A stretch of 64,000 nucleotides of DNA from Novosphingobium sp. ST904 (lineage in GTDB: Bacteria; Pseudomonadota; Alphaproteobacteria; Sphingomonadales; Sphingomonadaceae). This document shows, in pieces, positions 1 through 10,370 of the stretch. The position numbers and the translations under genes are program-made. Within the stretch, counting starts at the first letter, position 1. Each line of letters begins with the position of its first letter. The notes beneath the pieces are model-generated. The model saw nothing but the letters and a program-made list of their open reading frames with translations. It was not told the DNA's origin and did not search any database. The stretch spans positions 1 through 64,000 of the forward strand of contig NZ_LGJH01000145.1 in assembly GCF_001298105.1 (NCBI RefSeq), written 5' to 3'.

Positions 1-44
1 CGCTCGCGGACTTCAGGTGAAAATTTGTTGGTTGTCTTGCTCAT
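1..44 (-). CDS. IS3-family transposase OrfA, N-terminal fragment cut by the window edge
   Basis: The 14 visible codons read MSKTTNKFSPEVRE plus the start of the next codon. This is the characteristic opening of OrfA, the helix-turn-helix protein of many IS3-family elements, which binds the element ends and is fused to OrfB by programmed frameshifting. The start ATG (44-42, minus strand) follows AGAAGGAG with suitable spacing. Only the N-terminus is present, so nothing can be said about its activity. Confidence 0.8.
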   Translation of the reverse strand, partial: MSKTTNKFSPEVRE

Positions 45-97
45 AACGGATGCTCCTTCTCACAAGTTGGAGCCTCCTGGAAACCCGGGGCGCTTCA
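1..97 (-). mobile_element. IS3-family insertion sequence, left end only
   Basis: Read on the minus strand, the element begins at position 97 with a terminal sequence of the form TGAAGCGCCCCGGGTTT, which fits the TG-start, GCCCCGGG-rich inverted repeats of many IS3-family elements. About 35 bases further in there is a ribosome binding site (AGAAGGAG) and a transposase start codon at 44. The remainder of the element lies outside the window. The host sequence resumes at about 98 in the middle of a TonB-dependent receptor gene, so the element inserted into that gene or sits at a rearrangement next to it. The other end and the target duplication cannot be seen. Confidence 0.85.
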
Positions 98-1581
98 AAG
101 CCTATGGCGACGTGATCTCAGACTATCGCGGCGGCAGCTACTCGCTCGTCAACACTTATGGCTGGGACACGAGCGATGCGTCGAACTACCACGCGCACGA
201 AATCGACATGAACCAGAGCTTCCAGGATACCGCCTTCGACAACATCAAGGGCGCCCTCGCCTACGAGTTCACGCCCGACGACAAGATCTCCGTCGGCGGC
301 GAATGGCGGCGGTTCAAGAACTCCGGCTTCAAGCGCACCTACAACGATGCCCTGCTGAACGATTTCAAGTCAGGTGCGGTAAGCGCAGACATCGGCGATT
401 ATTCGCAGGTCTACACCGGCTACAAGGGCCAGGACTGGGTGATCGTCGATTATGACAAGGCCCTCGACGTGCTCGGCATCGACCGGGGGAACTACCTGAC
501 CTCGAAGAACAGCGTCTTCGCGGTGGAAGAGCGTACCGCCGCCGGATACGTGCAGTACGACTGGAACCATCTGCTCGGCTCCCTGCCCTTCCGCGGCAAC
601 ATCGGCGGCCGCTACTATCATACGGACATCCTTTCGGCGGGCATCGGCACCGTGAGCGGCGCGAATACGCCCATCGCGGTTTCAGCGAGCTATCAGGGCT
701 TCCTGCCTGCCGTGAACATGATCTTCGAACCGGCTCGCGATCTCGTTGTCCGCGCTTCGGCTGCGCGCAACATCAACCGTCCCTCGCTCGGCTCGCTGGC
801 CGTCAATGGCACCGTTTCGGTCGGTGACAACGGCGAACTGTCTGTCTCGGTCGGCAACCCTGCCCTCAAGCCCTACAAGTCCACCGACCTCGATCTTTCG
901 GTCGAGTACTATTTCGGCAAGGTCGGCTCGGTCAGCGGGGCCCTGTTCTACAAGACGCTGGACGGCTTCATCACCACCCAGACCGTCAACGACGTACCTT
1001 ACAGCCAAACCGGTCTTTCGACCGATCTTGTCCCTGGCGCGACCGGCAACACCATCGTCACCTCGTTCTCGCGTCCGGTGAACCTGGGCAAGACGGACCT
1101 GTGGGGCCTCGAACTTTCGGCGCAGACGGATTTCACTTTCCTGCCCGCACCGTTCGACCACCTCGGGACGGTGGTGAACTTCACATATGTCGATTCCAGA
1201 TACGATTACTCGACGATGTACAGCGGCGGCGCCAACACCACGCTTGAAGGCTTGAGCAAGTACAACGGCAACGTCACTCTCTACTATCAGGATGCAAAGT
1301 TCGACATTCGCGGATCGGCCAATTACCGCAGCAGCTACGTCTATAGCGCAGCACCGATCACGAGTTCGCTGGGGCTCGACCAGGATCTCTCGGGCTATGC
1401 GGCAACTGTCTATGTTGACATGTCCGCCCACTACAAGGTGACTGACGCCATCCAGCTCACGCTCGATGCGATCAATCTCACCAACCAGCACGAACAGCAG
1501 TACTCGGACAGCACCAAGCGCCTTTATGTGAATACCCGTTCGGGTACGACCGTTATGGGCGGCGTCCGCTTCGAGTTCTGA
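98..1581 (+). pseudogene. TonB-dependent receptor, 5'-truncated by the IS element
   Basis: This is the C-terminal two-thirds of an outer-membrane beta-barrel of the TonB-dependent receptor family, which takes up siderophores, oligosaccharides, peptides and similar ligands. The signal peptide, TonB box and plug domain are missing because the reading frame runs straight out of the IS end. The first 24 or so residues of the open frame starting at TTG 25 are IS sequence, not receptor. The barrel motifs match those of the next gene, for example NPALKPY with a following LDLSVEYYF, and LFYKTLDGFITTQT. The protein ends with a typical aromatic C-terminal F (VRFEF) needed for BAM assembly. It is a paralogue of the adjacent STN receptor. 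Without the plug it should not be functional. Confidence 0.85.
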
Positions 1582-1587
1582 TGGAAA

Positions 1588-1617
1588 GGGCGCGAGGCAC
1601 ATCCCTGTCTCGCGCCC
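1588..1617 (+). terminator. Stem-loop after the truncated receptor
   Basis: A perfect 9-bp stem, GGGCGCGAG (1588-1596) with CTCGCGCCC (1609-1617), closes a 12-base loop seven bases after the stop codon. There is no clear T run behind it, so it may protect the 3' end or act as a weak terminator. Confidence 0.5.
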
Positions 1618-1697
1618 CAACCGGCATGGCGAACAAACGATAGCGCAAGGTCACATAACCGTCATCGAGCCCTGATAGCGGCCGCGCCGGAGGGCTT

Positions 1698-4672
1698 GTG
1701 TTTCCCAGCGGTCGCGTTCGGCTCATCACATCCTGCATGGTTCTGGCACTGGCCTCACCGCTTGCGGCCGGAAGCGCACATGCGCGTGCTGGAAAGCCTG
1801 CGCTTCCAACATCGCGGCCAAAGCCGCGCAGCATTGCCTTCAAGATCCCCTCCGGCCGCGTTGTCGATGTTCTGAGGGCGATTTCCCAGCAGTCCGGCGT
1901 CCAGATCGTTACCTCGGTGACACGGGACCTGAAAATCCGTCGTGCTGTACGAGAGCGGCTGACGGTCGAAGAAGCCCTGGCAAGGATCGCCGCCGAGGTT
2001 CCGGTAACGGTAAAACGGATGCCGGACGGGTTCGTGGTCACTCAGGGCATGCCATCCGCATCTCGCAGCCCTGCACCTTCTCCGGCTGCGACTGCGCGAC
2101 ATCGGAACCGGAAGCGCCGCCCATCATCGTCACCGGCTACCGCGAAAGCCTGAGGCAGGCGGTGGCGGAAAAGCAGGGGGCGCAGTCCATCCTCGAGGTC
2201 ACCCGTGCCGAGGATATCGCCGCTTTCCCTGACCACAATGCTGCTGACGCTCTGCAACGCCTGCCGGGAATTGCCATCAGCCGTGACAATGGCGAAGGTA
2301 GGCAGGTTTCGCTGCGCGGTCTCGGACCGCTTTTCACCCGCACCACACTGAACGGGATCGAGGCGCTCGCCACCACCGCATCGGGTTTGGACAATCGCGG
2401 TTCGGCCAGTCGCCAGCGCCGGTTCGACTATTCGGTGTTCGATGCAGGACTGTTCTCGGAAGTCGAAGTGCTCAAGAGCTGGTCAGCGGATCGCGAGGCC
2501 GGCGGCGTCGGCGGGACCGTGGCCCTGCGCACGGTTCGTCCCTTCGACCAATCCGGCGACGTCACCCTGCTTTCCATGCAAGGCCGCGCAGGTGCCAACA
2601 GCAGTGCCGTCACGCCGCAGTTCACCGCCGAAATCTCGCGGAGAAGCGATCGATGGGGTGCGCTTCTGGCGCTGTCCTGGAGCCGGAATCGAGTTTCCGA
2701 ATACGGCTACCGTAATTGGGACTGGGTTCCCGTCGTCTTCGGAGAAGCCAACGTCGGCTCCGGGGTGAGCAGCGAAGACCGGGCGCGCCTTACCGGCCAT
2801 GGCGATCCACTGTACATGTCGCGCGCGCAAACTTACTCGACCTGGACTAACCGTTTCGATCGGCTGAACCTCGTTGCCTCGCTCCAACATGAGAGTGACG
2901 GTGGGGTCACAATAGCGCTGGATCTCGTCCACGCGCGCCTTTCCAATCATCGCGAGGAATACTCGCTGGCCGCAGCCGGAACCAACGGGCTGACTGCGGA
3001 TGTCGATGGCACCCAGTTGCTCAACGCGGTAACGGTCGTGGGGAACACGATCACTGCGGCGGATTTCAGCAGGGTGGACTTCCGCTCGGAGCACAAGCTG
3101 ACGGAAGATCACACCGATTTCAGTCAAGCGGTGTTCTCGCTCGACGCACCGATCGGAGAACGCACGAAGGTCGCCGCGCGGATCGGCTATGCCCGCAGCG
3201 ATTTCGAGGAGCCGGTGTTCGACAAGGTTTTCCTCGAAGCCGTCGGCAAGGGCTTCAGCTATGTCGCGACCGGGCATGGCGCACGCAACGCCTATGGTTT
3301 CGACCTCACCCAGGCTTCCCAGTGGAGCCTCATGCGGGCGGACACCCGCGAAGATTCGATCGTCAATCAGAACGTCACAGCAAGGGTCGAACTGAGCCAC
3401 ACCATCGCTTCGGGGCTCGAATTGCGCCTCGGCGGCTCCTATCGCTATTTCGGCAACGACGGGTACGAACGGCGTGTAAGGGTTGACTACGAGGAAGGCA
3501 GTCCCGCTCTGACCTCCCTGTTCAACGGCAAGACGCTGGCCCCTTATATCGTCGCCGATGTCGATGCCACTTTTGCCGCGACCGGGCAGCAGCGCGATCT
3601 CGGCGGCGGCGATGACATGCCCGGCACCGCCTACGCATTGCATGAAAACACTTATGCCGCTTTCGCACTCGCCGCGGTCGGTGGACAGCTTGGCGCAATG
3701 CCGCTCAGGGCCGAGTTCGGGCTTCAATACCAGCGCGTGGATACCCTTTCCTCAGGCAAGGCCAGTACCGACGTCAGCCAGTATCCGGTTTCCCTTCGCA
3801 GTAGCCGGGGGGCGTGGCTACCCTCGATACAGGCGCGCCTGGAACTCCGTCCCGACCTGCTGCTGCGTCTTGCCGCCAGCCGTAACCTGAACCAGCCCGA
3901 CGTTGCTGATCTGCGCGCCGCGGCACAGGTCAATGCTACGCCGTTCGGCGGCACCATCACCTCTGGCAACCCGGCCCTGAAGCCTTTCACGGCCGATGCG
4001 CTGGATCTGTCGATCGAGCACTACTCGGGCCGAGATGGCTATGTCTCTCTAGGCCTGTTCTACAAGCACCTGGATTCGTTCATCACCTCTCAGACCAGCG
4101 TTACGCCCTATTCGGAAACCGGCTATCCGTTGGAGTTCCTCTACGCCGATCAGGACCCCTCAATCCTCTACAACGTCGTGCGCCCGGTGAATGGGTCGGG
4201 TGCTTCGATCTTCGGGCTGGAGGCAGCCGTCCAGCGTGACCTGCGCTTTCTCCCCGCTCCGTTCGACGGTTTCGGAATGGCCGCAAACATCACTTTCGCC
4301 TCGGGCAGGAGCGACGTGACCTACGGCACCGATACGGTCGACCTGCCCCTGATCGACCTGTCTCGCTGGTCGGGCAACGCTACGCTCTATTACACGGGGC
4401 AAAAGTGGGATGCGCGGATCGCCGCCGCATACCGCGGATCGTACCGGGTTGGAGTGGGCAATAACGGCAACATCGGGGAATGGATCAAGCCGAGCCTGAC
4501 ACTCGATCTCGCCGCTCACTTCGCACTTGGTGAAAAGCTGCAGGCATTGGCGGAGGCCCGTAACCTGACCGACGCTCCGATCGTCCAGTACACCGACCGC
4601 GATGCCCGTCGACTGCTCGCCAGAACCCGCAGCGGGCGGGTATTCTCCGCCGGGCTCAGGTACAGATTTTAA
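1698..4672 (+). CDS. TonB-dependent transducer/receptor with N-terminal STN domain (frameshifted as sequenced)
   Basis: Outer-membrane active transporter with a signalling domain. The first frame (GTG 1698, RBS GGAGGG) gives a signal peptide and a secretin/TonB short N-terminal domain (FKIPSGRVVDVLRAISQQSGV). The second frame carries the TonB-box-like PIIVTGYRE, the plug (LQRLPGIAISR, VSLRGLGP) and a barrel ending in YRF. The plug and barrel frame is open upstream of its first possible start at 2162, and the TonB box lies upstream of that point. The two frames therefore form one protein broken by a one-base loss between about 2040 and 2110. One added base at 2046-2048 gives 991 residues, normal for the family. 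The STN domain and the following sigma factor and FecR genes suggest surface signalling of the FecA-FecR-FecI type. The ligand is unknown. Confidence 0.85.
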
Positions 4673-4777
4673 GGACGCGATGACCATCCTGTCCCCACCC
4701 GGCCGCCTCGCCGCTCTTACTTCGCAAACCGCATTGGAATTGCCGGACATGCCGCGCTCATCACCGGGCCGTCGACA

Positions 4778-5302
4778 ATGTACATGACCGATGCCGCCAG
4801 CCAGCTTTCCGCCGGGCTCGGGCGGCTGCGCAGCTATGTTCGCAAACGGATGCGCGACCCGGGCGGCATGGAGGACGTGGTGCAGGAAACGCTGGTACGC
4901 GTGATCGAACAGGAACGCCGACAAGTGATCGAGCAGCCTCTGGCCTATGCCTTCAGGGTTGCAGACTCTGTCATCATGGCAGGCGCCCGCAAGGCCGCGC
5001 GCGAAACGGAACTGGATGAATTCGAACTGGTCTGCAACCTGCCGCTGGCCGACGAGGTGCTCGATTACCGCCAGCGCCTCGGCCGGTTCGAAGCCGCCCT
5101 CGAACGACTTACCCCGCAACGCCGCACAGTGTTTCGCATGCGCCATATCGACGGAAAATCGCGGCAGGATATTGCGGCTGAAATGAACCTCAGCGTGGAG
5201 GCCGTGAAGAAGCACCTCGTGCGCGCAATGGCCGACCTCACCCTCTCCCTCGGCGACGACTGGGCGCCGGAAGCCGGGGCAGGAACCAACCATCATGGAT
5301 GA
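4778..5302 (+). CDS. ECF sigma factor, FecI-like
   Basis: A 174-residue sigma-70 family protein with region 2 (residues about 15-80, including EDVVQETLVRVIEQ) and region 4 (about 110-165, including LTPQRRTVFRMRHIDGKSRQDIA and a second helix NLSVEAVKKHL). That is the whole of a minimal ECF factor, which directs RNA polymerase to receptor-type promoters. Its end overlaps the start of the FecR gene by 8 bases, indicating translational coupling with its regulator. An in-frame second ATG at 4784 is an alternative start. The order receptor, sigma, anti-sigma differs from the usual fecI-fecR-receptor order. Confidence 0.9.
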   Translation: MYMTDAASQLSAGLGRLRSYVRKRMRDPGGMEDVVQETLVRVIEQERRQVIEQPLAYAFRVADSVIMAGARKAARETELDEFELVCNLPLADEVLDYRQRLGRFEAALERLTPQRRTVFRMRHIDGKSRQDIAAEMNLSVEAVKKHLVRAMADLTLSLGDDWAPEAGAGTNHHG

Positions 5303-6305
5303 ACGACAGCTGGAAATGATTGAAACCGCCGCCGACTGGGCGGATCGCTACGATGACCTTGACGAGGCCGGGCGCCGAGAACTGGCGCGCTGGCTGGAGC
5401 AGTCCCCTGAACATGGCCGGACCTTTGCCAGCATGAGGCAAGTGCTCCAGGACGCAGCGCTGGCGGAAGCGCTCGAAAGCACAGCGAGCGTCGTGGAGGT
5501 GCCCATTCCCGAACTGCCGCGTCAGCGGCCTTCGGCAATGAGGCCCGGATTGCGGCGCACTGGGCAGGAGGCGCCGGGTCTCGGCAGGCGGCAGGTTCTC
5601 GCTGCCGGTCTGGCCGCGCTCGCAGTTGTACCCCTCGGCAGCTATTTCCTATTCCGGAACGACAAAAACGTGCCAGCCTCACCGCTCCGTTTTGCCAGCG
5701 CCGTCGGCAAGCGGCGCCATTTCACGCTGCCTGATGGCTCGGGCCTCTTGCTCGATGCCGCTTCTTCGGTCGCCGTTCACTTCACAGCCGACATGCGCGC
5801 GGTAGAGCTGGAGCGCGGAGCTGCCCGTTTCGATGTCCGCCACGATGCCGCGCGCCCTTTCGAAGTCCGCACCCCCGGGGCGAACATGACCGCGCTCGGC
5901 ACCAGCTTCAGCGTCGATCGATTGACTGGTGCGTCGGAACTGCGCGTCTTTTCCGGACGGGTTCGGATGGCGGCAGACGGCCATGACGCGTTCGTCGTCC
6001 CGGCCCGGGAATGGGCGTTGTTCGACGGCAGTGCGACAAGCCGGGGGAATTTCGATGCCGAGACCCGGCCGGACTGGCAGAACGACTGGCTCGACGCAGA
6101 TTCCATGCGGCTCGGCTTCGCGATAGAGCGGCTGGCCCGGTATAGCGAAACACCCATCCGGCTCGGCGATCCCGCACTGGCTAGCCGCACTTTCAGCGGC
6201 CGCTTCCGGCTGGACCGGCCAGAACAGTCGCTGGCCCTGATCGGCGCCCTGTTCGGCCTTGAAGCAAGCCGCCGCGCCGATGGTATCTACCTTGTAACTG
6301 CATGA
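5295..6305 (+). CDS. FecR-family anti-sigma/regulatory protein
   Basis: A 336-residue inner-membrane regulator that relays the receptor signal to the ECF factor. The N-terminal cytoplasmic domain (about 10-45: WADRYDDLDEAGRRELARWL) is the FecR_N/DUF4880 type that holds the sigma factor. A single transmembrane segment follows at about 95-115 (VLAAGLAALAVVPLGSYFLF). The periplasmic FecR domain comes next (about 135-230, with RHFTLPDGSGLLLDAASS and ALGTSFSV). The C-terminal 60 residues form an STN-like domain (IERLARYSETPIRLGD). It overlaps the sigma gene, and the start at 5295 is set by that overlap. Function is inferred from domain order and context. Confidence 0.9.
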   Translation: MDERQLEMIETAADWADRYDDLDEAGRRELARWLEQSPEHGRTFASMRQVLQDAALAEALESTASVVEVPIPELPRQRPSAMRPGLRRTGQEAPGLGRRQVLAAGLAALAVVPLGSYFLFRNDKNVPASPLRFASAVGKRRHFTLPDGSGLLLDAASSVAVHFTADMRAVELERGAARFDVRHDAARPFEVRTPGANMTALGTSFSVDRLTGASELRVFSGRVRMAADGHDAFVVPAREWALFDGSATSRGNFDAETRPDWQNDWLDADSMRLGFAIERLARYSETPIRLGDPALASRTFSGRFRLDRPEQSLALIGALFGLEASRRADGIYLVTA

Positions 6306-6351
6306 AACGGAAGGGCGATCCTGCACCTTGCCGGACCGCCCGCCGATAACG

Positions 6352-7970
6352 TCATGCTTTCGCGAAGCGCCGCTCGTTCCAGTTTACCGAAAGTCCGGTG
6401 CTGGTAGTACCTGCGGTGGAACGTCCGGCAATGGTGTTCATGAAATGCCACTGCCCATTCACCCTTTCAGGCGTCAGATCCAGCGAGACATAGCCCCGGC
6501 GGCTGGTGTCGGCGAATGCCAGCCCCGGATTTGCTCCCCGAAGCGCAGCGGCAAGATCGGCGGCGACACGGAGGGCAAATATGCCTCATAGCCGGGCGAG
6601 GTGACCGAATGCCCGGCATATTCCACACCGGCCGCGCGCCCGTCGAGCGAGAGTTCATTGCCCCAGGCATTGTGGCTGTCGCCCGAGAGCACGACGAGGT
6701 TGCAATCCGCCTCACGCGCAGCGCGCAGCAGGCGTTCACGTGCGGCAGGATAGCCGTCCCATGAGTCCATGTTGAACGGCAGGCCGGCCTTCGATGCGGC
6801 GGCAATGGCCATGAGCGCCTGCCGCACTTTCGGGTCTGCCCCTGCCGGAACGAGATCCGCCATCTGCGGCGGGGCCTTGAGCGCCCCCATCACCACCTGC
6901 TGCGCCAGAACCTGCCAGCGCGTGCCGGACCTCGCCGAGTCCGCCAGCCCCTTGTACAGCCACGCTTCCTGCCTGGCCCCCATGAGCGTGCGGTCGGCGG
7001 ACATCCATGGGCCGTCGCGGAATTCTGCGAGAGCCTTGGCGATGTCGTTTTGTCCAGCCATGGCCGAACCGAAATCGAGTTGCTGCGTGCGCTCGCTTAC
7101 GCGGGTTTCCGGGCGGAACAGAGTTGCCAGCGAACCTATCTGGAAACTGTCATAGAGCGCATCCGACACCGGCATCCATTCGCGATAGGCCTTCTCGGCC
7201 GCCGCACGGCGTATCGCCCATGGGCCTTCCTTGTCGCTCTGGTGGTTCTCTGCCCCGCCTTTCCACGTGTCATTGGCGAATTCGTGGTCGTCCCACTGGG
7301 CAATCATTGGAAATCGCTGGTGAATCCGGCGCAGGTCGGGATCCAGGCGGTAGCTGGCGAAACGCAGGCGATAGTCGGCAAGCGTCACCGTTTCGTTATG
7401 CGGCTCGATCGCGCGACCCGCCATCGGGTGGTCGGGATAGTGGCCGTATTCGTACTCGTAGAAGTAGTCGCCGACATGAACGATCAGGTCGAGATCGTCG
7501 CGGGCGGCGGCGTGGGCATAGGCGTTGAACCAGCCGAACGGCATGTTCGAACAGGAGAAAAGCCCGATGCCGAAGCGTTCGACCTCACCCACCGGCAGGG
7601 TCCGGGTCCGGCCGACTTCGCTTTTGGTGCCGTCCGGCGCGATGAAGCGATAGAAGTACCATTGCCCCGGCGCGAGGCCGGAAACCACCAGCTTGGCGCA
7701 ATTGTCGTGCGCGGGAGAAGCGACGACCTCGCCGCCTCCCGCCACTTTCCGGAAAGTGTCGTCCGCCGAAAGTTCGCAGCGCAGTTTCGTATCACCGCTG
7801 CCGACATAGCGGGTCCATAAGAGCACCGAGTTCGCCGCCGGCTCCCCACTCGCCACGCCGTGCGTGAAGCCGTGCGCGGTGAGTATCTGCGCTACTCCCG
7901 GTGTGGAAAGGGCGGCGAGCCCGAAGGCGCCTGCCTGGAGCAGTAGGCGGCGGTCGAGTTGAAGCGTCAT
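6352..7970 (-). CDS. phoD: PhoD-family alkaline phosphatase/phosphodiesterase (frameshifted as sequenced)
   Basis: A secreted metallophosphoesterase that releases phosphate from phosphodiesters and phosphomonoesters. The start MTLQLDRR at 7970 follows a GAGGAA RBS and opens a signal peptide. PhoD motifs are GLFSCSN, HVGDYFYEYEYG, QWDDHEFAND and VLSGDSHNAWGNE, which supply the Fe/Ca ligands. The open frame closes early at 6474 after PPILPLRF. The next frame continues the family's C-terminus (AALRGANPGLAFADTS, then GQWHFMNTIAGRS) to a stop at 6352. One base restored near 6551 gives a 539-residue protein of usual length. The gene lies 22 bases downstream of a TonB receptor and is probably cotranscribed with it. 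The sequence suggests a one-base error rather than a decayed gene. Confidence 0.88.
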
Positions 7971-7992
7971 GTCTATTCCTCGGGCTGTTCGC

Positions 7993-10305
7993 TCAGTAGC
8001 GCGCGGTGATCTCGATGCCGTAAGTGCGCGGTTCGGCCGGGATAAACGTGGGGTAACCGAAGGAGCCCCCGGTATTGCCGGCATCGAGCAGGTATTTCTT
8101 GTCCGTCAGGTTGCGGGCATAGCCGGCGATGCGGAACTTGCCCTCCATCAGCGAAACGCCGCCGCGCAGGTTGACCAGCGTGACCGGGCCCTGGCTGATC
8201 GCGTCCTTGTTGGGGATCTCGAAGTAGATCTTGCTGCGGTAGGTTACGCTTGGCGTCAGGAACAGGCTGGTGTTCCGGGTCAACGGCAAATTGAGATTGA
8301 AACCCGCCGCCCATTGCCATTTCGGCTGCAGACGGAACTGATCCCCCGCATAGACACCGTTGGATTCCTTGTCGTCGATCCCGCCACTGATGAAGCCAAC
8401 ATTGCCGAAGGCGCTCAGCCAGTCGGTGAAGCGAGCCTCGAGTTCGGCTTCGACGCCCAGGTTGGATGCCGACCCGGCGCTCTCGGTGCGTGCGACCCCG
8501 GTAGTGGCGTCAAGGACCGAGACCTGGAAATTGCTGTACTTGTCGTAGTAGACGCCCAGCGAGCCGGAGAACATGCCGACCGAGCCCTTGATGCCCGCCT
8601 CGTAGTTCCAGACCGTCTCCGACTTGATGAGATCGAGATCCGCAACCGGCCCCGCCGCTGCCGACAACTGGACGACCGGAGAACGGCGCCCCTCCGAAAT
8701 CGTGGCGTAGAGATTGAGGCTCGGGGTCAGGTGATAGAGTGCGTTGAAGCGCGGCAGCACCGCCGCGTAGGACTTGCGGGCATAGAAGGTCTGTCCGTCC
8801 GTATCGACGAGCGGCAACAGCGGCTGACCGTAGACCGGCGCGTCAGGCTGATACGCGGAGTAGCCCGATCGCCGCTTCTCGATCAGCACGCGGGCACCTG
8901 CGGTCAGTTCAAGCGCGGGGGCCGGTTTCCAGCTCACGTCACCGAACATTGACCAGGACTGGTTGCGGCCCTCGTTCTTGTACCAGCTCGAATAGGGCAC
9001 TGCTGAATAGGCCCCGCCGGTGAGCAGCCCGGTCGCAGAAGCGGCGGGAACGCTGTTGTCCGGCGCGACGCAGCCGAGCCCCGGAATGACGTTGGCGCTG
9101 CACTGGAGGTAGGTACCCAGTTCCGACGACATCGGCACATACTGGTAGCTGTCCTCGATGAAGTAGTTCCAGCCGAACGAGGCGCGCCACTGGTCGTCGC
9201 TGTAAGTGAAGCGGCCTTCGTGGCTCGCCTGCCAGCCCTTCGCGCGTTCCGCGAATTCAAGATACCAGGCAGCGGAACCGTCCGCATCGAACACTTCCAG
9301 CGCATCGAAGTGGCGGTAGCCGTTGACGGTGGTGAAATTCCAGCCGTCCGCGAAGTCCCACGCCAGCGTGAGGTTGCCGTCGTAGACATCGCGATCGAGC
9401 CCGAGCTTGTCGGAGCCCAGCACTTCCGCCGAATAGGGCGAACCGCCGAGATAAGCGGCTTCGTAGAGGCCGTCGACCGAAGTCGATCCGAGATTTTTCG
9501 AAAGGAACGGCGTTCCCGAATTACGTTGGCGATCGTAAGTGAAAGTCAGGTCGGCGGTGAAATCGCTGGTCGGGGTGTAGCGCAGGGAGCCACGAAGGCC
9601 GAGCTGGTCCTGCGCATAGAGATCGTCCTGCCCGGGGGCGAGGTTTTCGATATAGCCGTCACGCTTCTTCCATTGCCAGGCGATGCGTCCCGCCAGCACG
9701 TCGTTGCCAGCGTTGACGAAGCCCTCTACCCGGTAGGCATCCAGATTGCCGTAAGCGCCAGTCACTTCGGCAGAGACACCGGGCTGCGGCTTGGCCGAAA
9801 CGAGACTGATCGCACCGATCGTGGCCGCCGTACCGAACAGCGTGGCCTGCGGGCCTTTCACCACTTCGATGCGGTCGAGATCGTAGAGGCCCTGATATGC
9901 GCCCCGCGACCGAGAGATGTCGACACCGTTGTAATAGAGCGTGACGCGGGGGCCCTGCTGCGCGGAACCGCTGTCGGAAGTGATGCCGCGAATGACGAAA
10001 CCGGGGTTGTTCGCGCTCTGGACCTGTACATTGAGACCCGGGACGTAGTTCGAAAGCTCTCCGATATCGGTCACGCCCAGTTCGCGCATCCGCTCACCCG
10101 TCTGCACGCTGAGCGTGATCGGCACGTCCACGGCGCGCTGCTCGATCTTTTGCGAGGTGACGATGATCGAGTTGGCGCTTTCATCCCCGGCGTTCCCGCC
10201 GGTCGCTTCCGCGCCGGCCTCGGCTTCCGCCGCGAAGACCGCCGAAGGCATTCCGGCAAGCGCCGTTCCTGCAAGAAGAGCTGCCGAGCAAGTAACGAAT
10301 TTCAT
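7993..10305 (-). CDS. TonB-dependent outer-membrane receptor, partner of phoD
   Basis: A 770-residue receptor of the iron-complex/vitamin type. The start MKFVTCSAALLAG at 10305 is preceded by AGGGG; an in-frame upstream ATG would place extra residues before the signal peptide and was rejected. After the cleavable signal (to about residue 26) come a TonB-box-like stretch (SIIVTSQKIEQRAVDVPITL), the plug (about 50-160, with NPGFVIRGI and DRIEVVKGPQATLFG) and the barrel. The last strand is YGIEITARY, ending in an aromatic residue. phoD starts 22 bases downstream. Together they suggest uptake and cleavage of an organophosphate, possibly under phosphate control through the sequence at 10371-10388. 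The ligand is an inference. Confidence 0.9.
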   Translation of the reverse strand: MKFVTCSAALLAGTALAGMPSAVFAAEAEAGAEATGGNAGDESANSIIVTSQKIEQRAVDVPITLSVQTGERMRELGVTDIGELSNYVPGLNVQVQSANNPGFVIRGITSDSGSAQQGPRVTLYYNGVDISRSRGAYQGLYDLDRIEVVKGPQATLFGTAATIGAISLVSAKPQPGVSAEVTGAYGNLDAYRVEGFVNAGNDVLAGRIAWQWKKRDGYIENLAPGQDDLYAQDQLGLRGSLRYTPTSDFTADLTFTYDRQRNSGTPFLSKNLGSTSVDGLYEAAYLGGSPYSAEVLGSDKLGLDRDVYDGNLTLAWDFADGWNFTTVNGYRHFDALEVFDADGSAAWYLEFAERAKGWQASHEGRFTYSDDQWRASFGWNYFIEDSYQYVPMSSELGTYLQCSANVIPGLGCVAPDNSVPAASATGLLTGGAYSAVPYSSWYKNEGRNQSWSMFGDVSWKPAPALELTAGARVLIEKRRSGYSAYQPDAPVYGQPLLPLVDTDGQTFYARKSYAAVLPRFNALYHLTPSLNLYATISEGRRSPVVQLSAAAGPVADLDLIKSETVWNYEAGIKGSVGMFSGSLGVYYDKYSNFQVSVLDATTGVARTESAGSASNLGVEAELEARFTDWLSAFGNVGFISGGIDDKESNGVYAGDQFRLQPKWQWAAGFNLNLPLTRNTSLFLTPSVTYRSKIYFEIPNKDAISQGPVTLVNLRGGVSLMEGKFRIAGYARNLTDKKYLLDAGNTGGSFGYPTFIPAEPRTYGIEITARY

Positions 10306-10370
10306 TGCCGTTTCCCCTGGACCCGATTGGGTGATGGGACGGCGGGTTACGCCTCGCAGATTAAGTTTCC

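Noticed and set aside
682..1620. Open frame of 312 codons on the minus strand inside the truncated receptor
   Set aside because: It is a shadow frame of a GC-rich gene: Arg/Gly/Val-rich, with no domain or RBS, and it covers the receptor barrel. Similar long antisense frames at 2483-3727, 4160-5296 and 16857-18725 were rejected for the same reason.
2162..4672. Independent start of the receptor at GTG 2162
   Set aside because: The TonB-box-like sequence and the end of the STN domain lie upstream of it, and a signal peptide would be missing, so it is the second half of a frameshifted gene.
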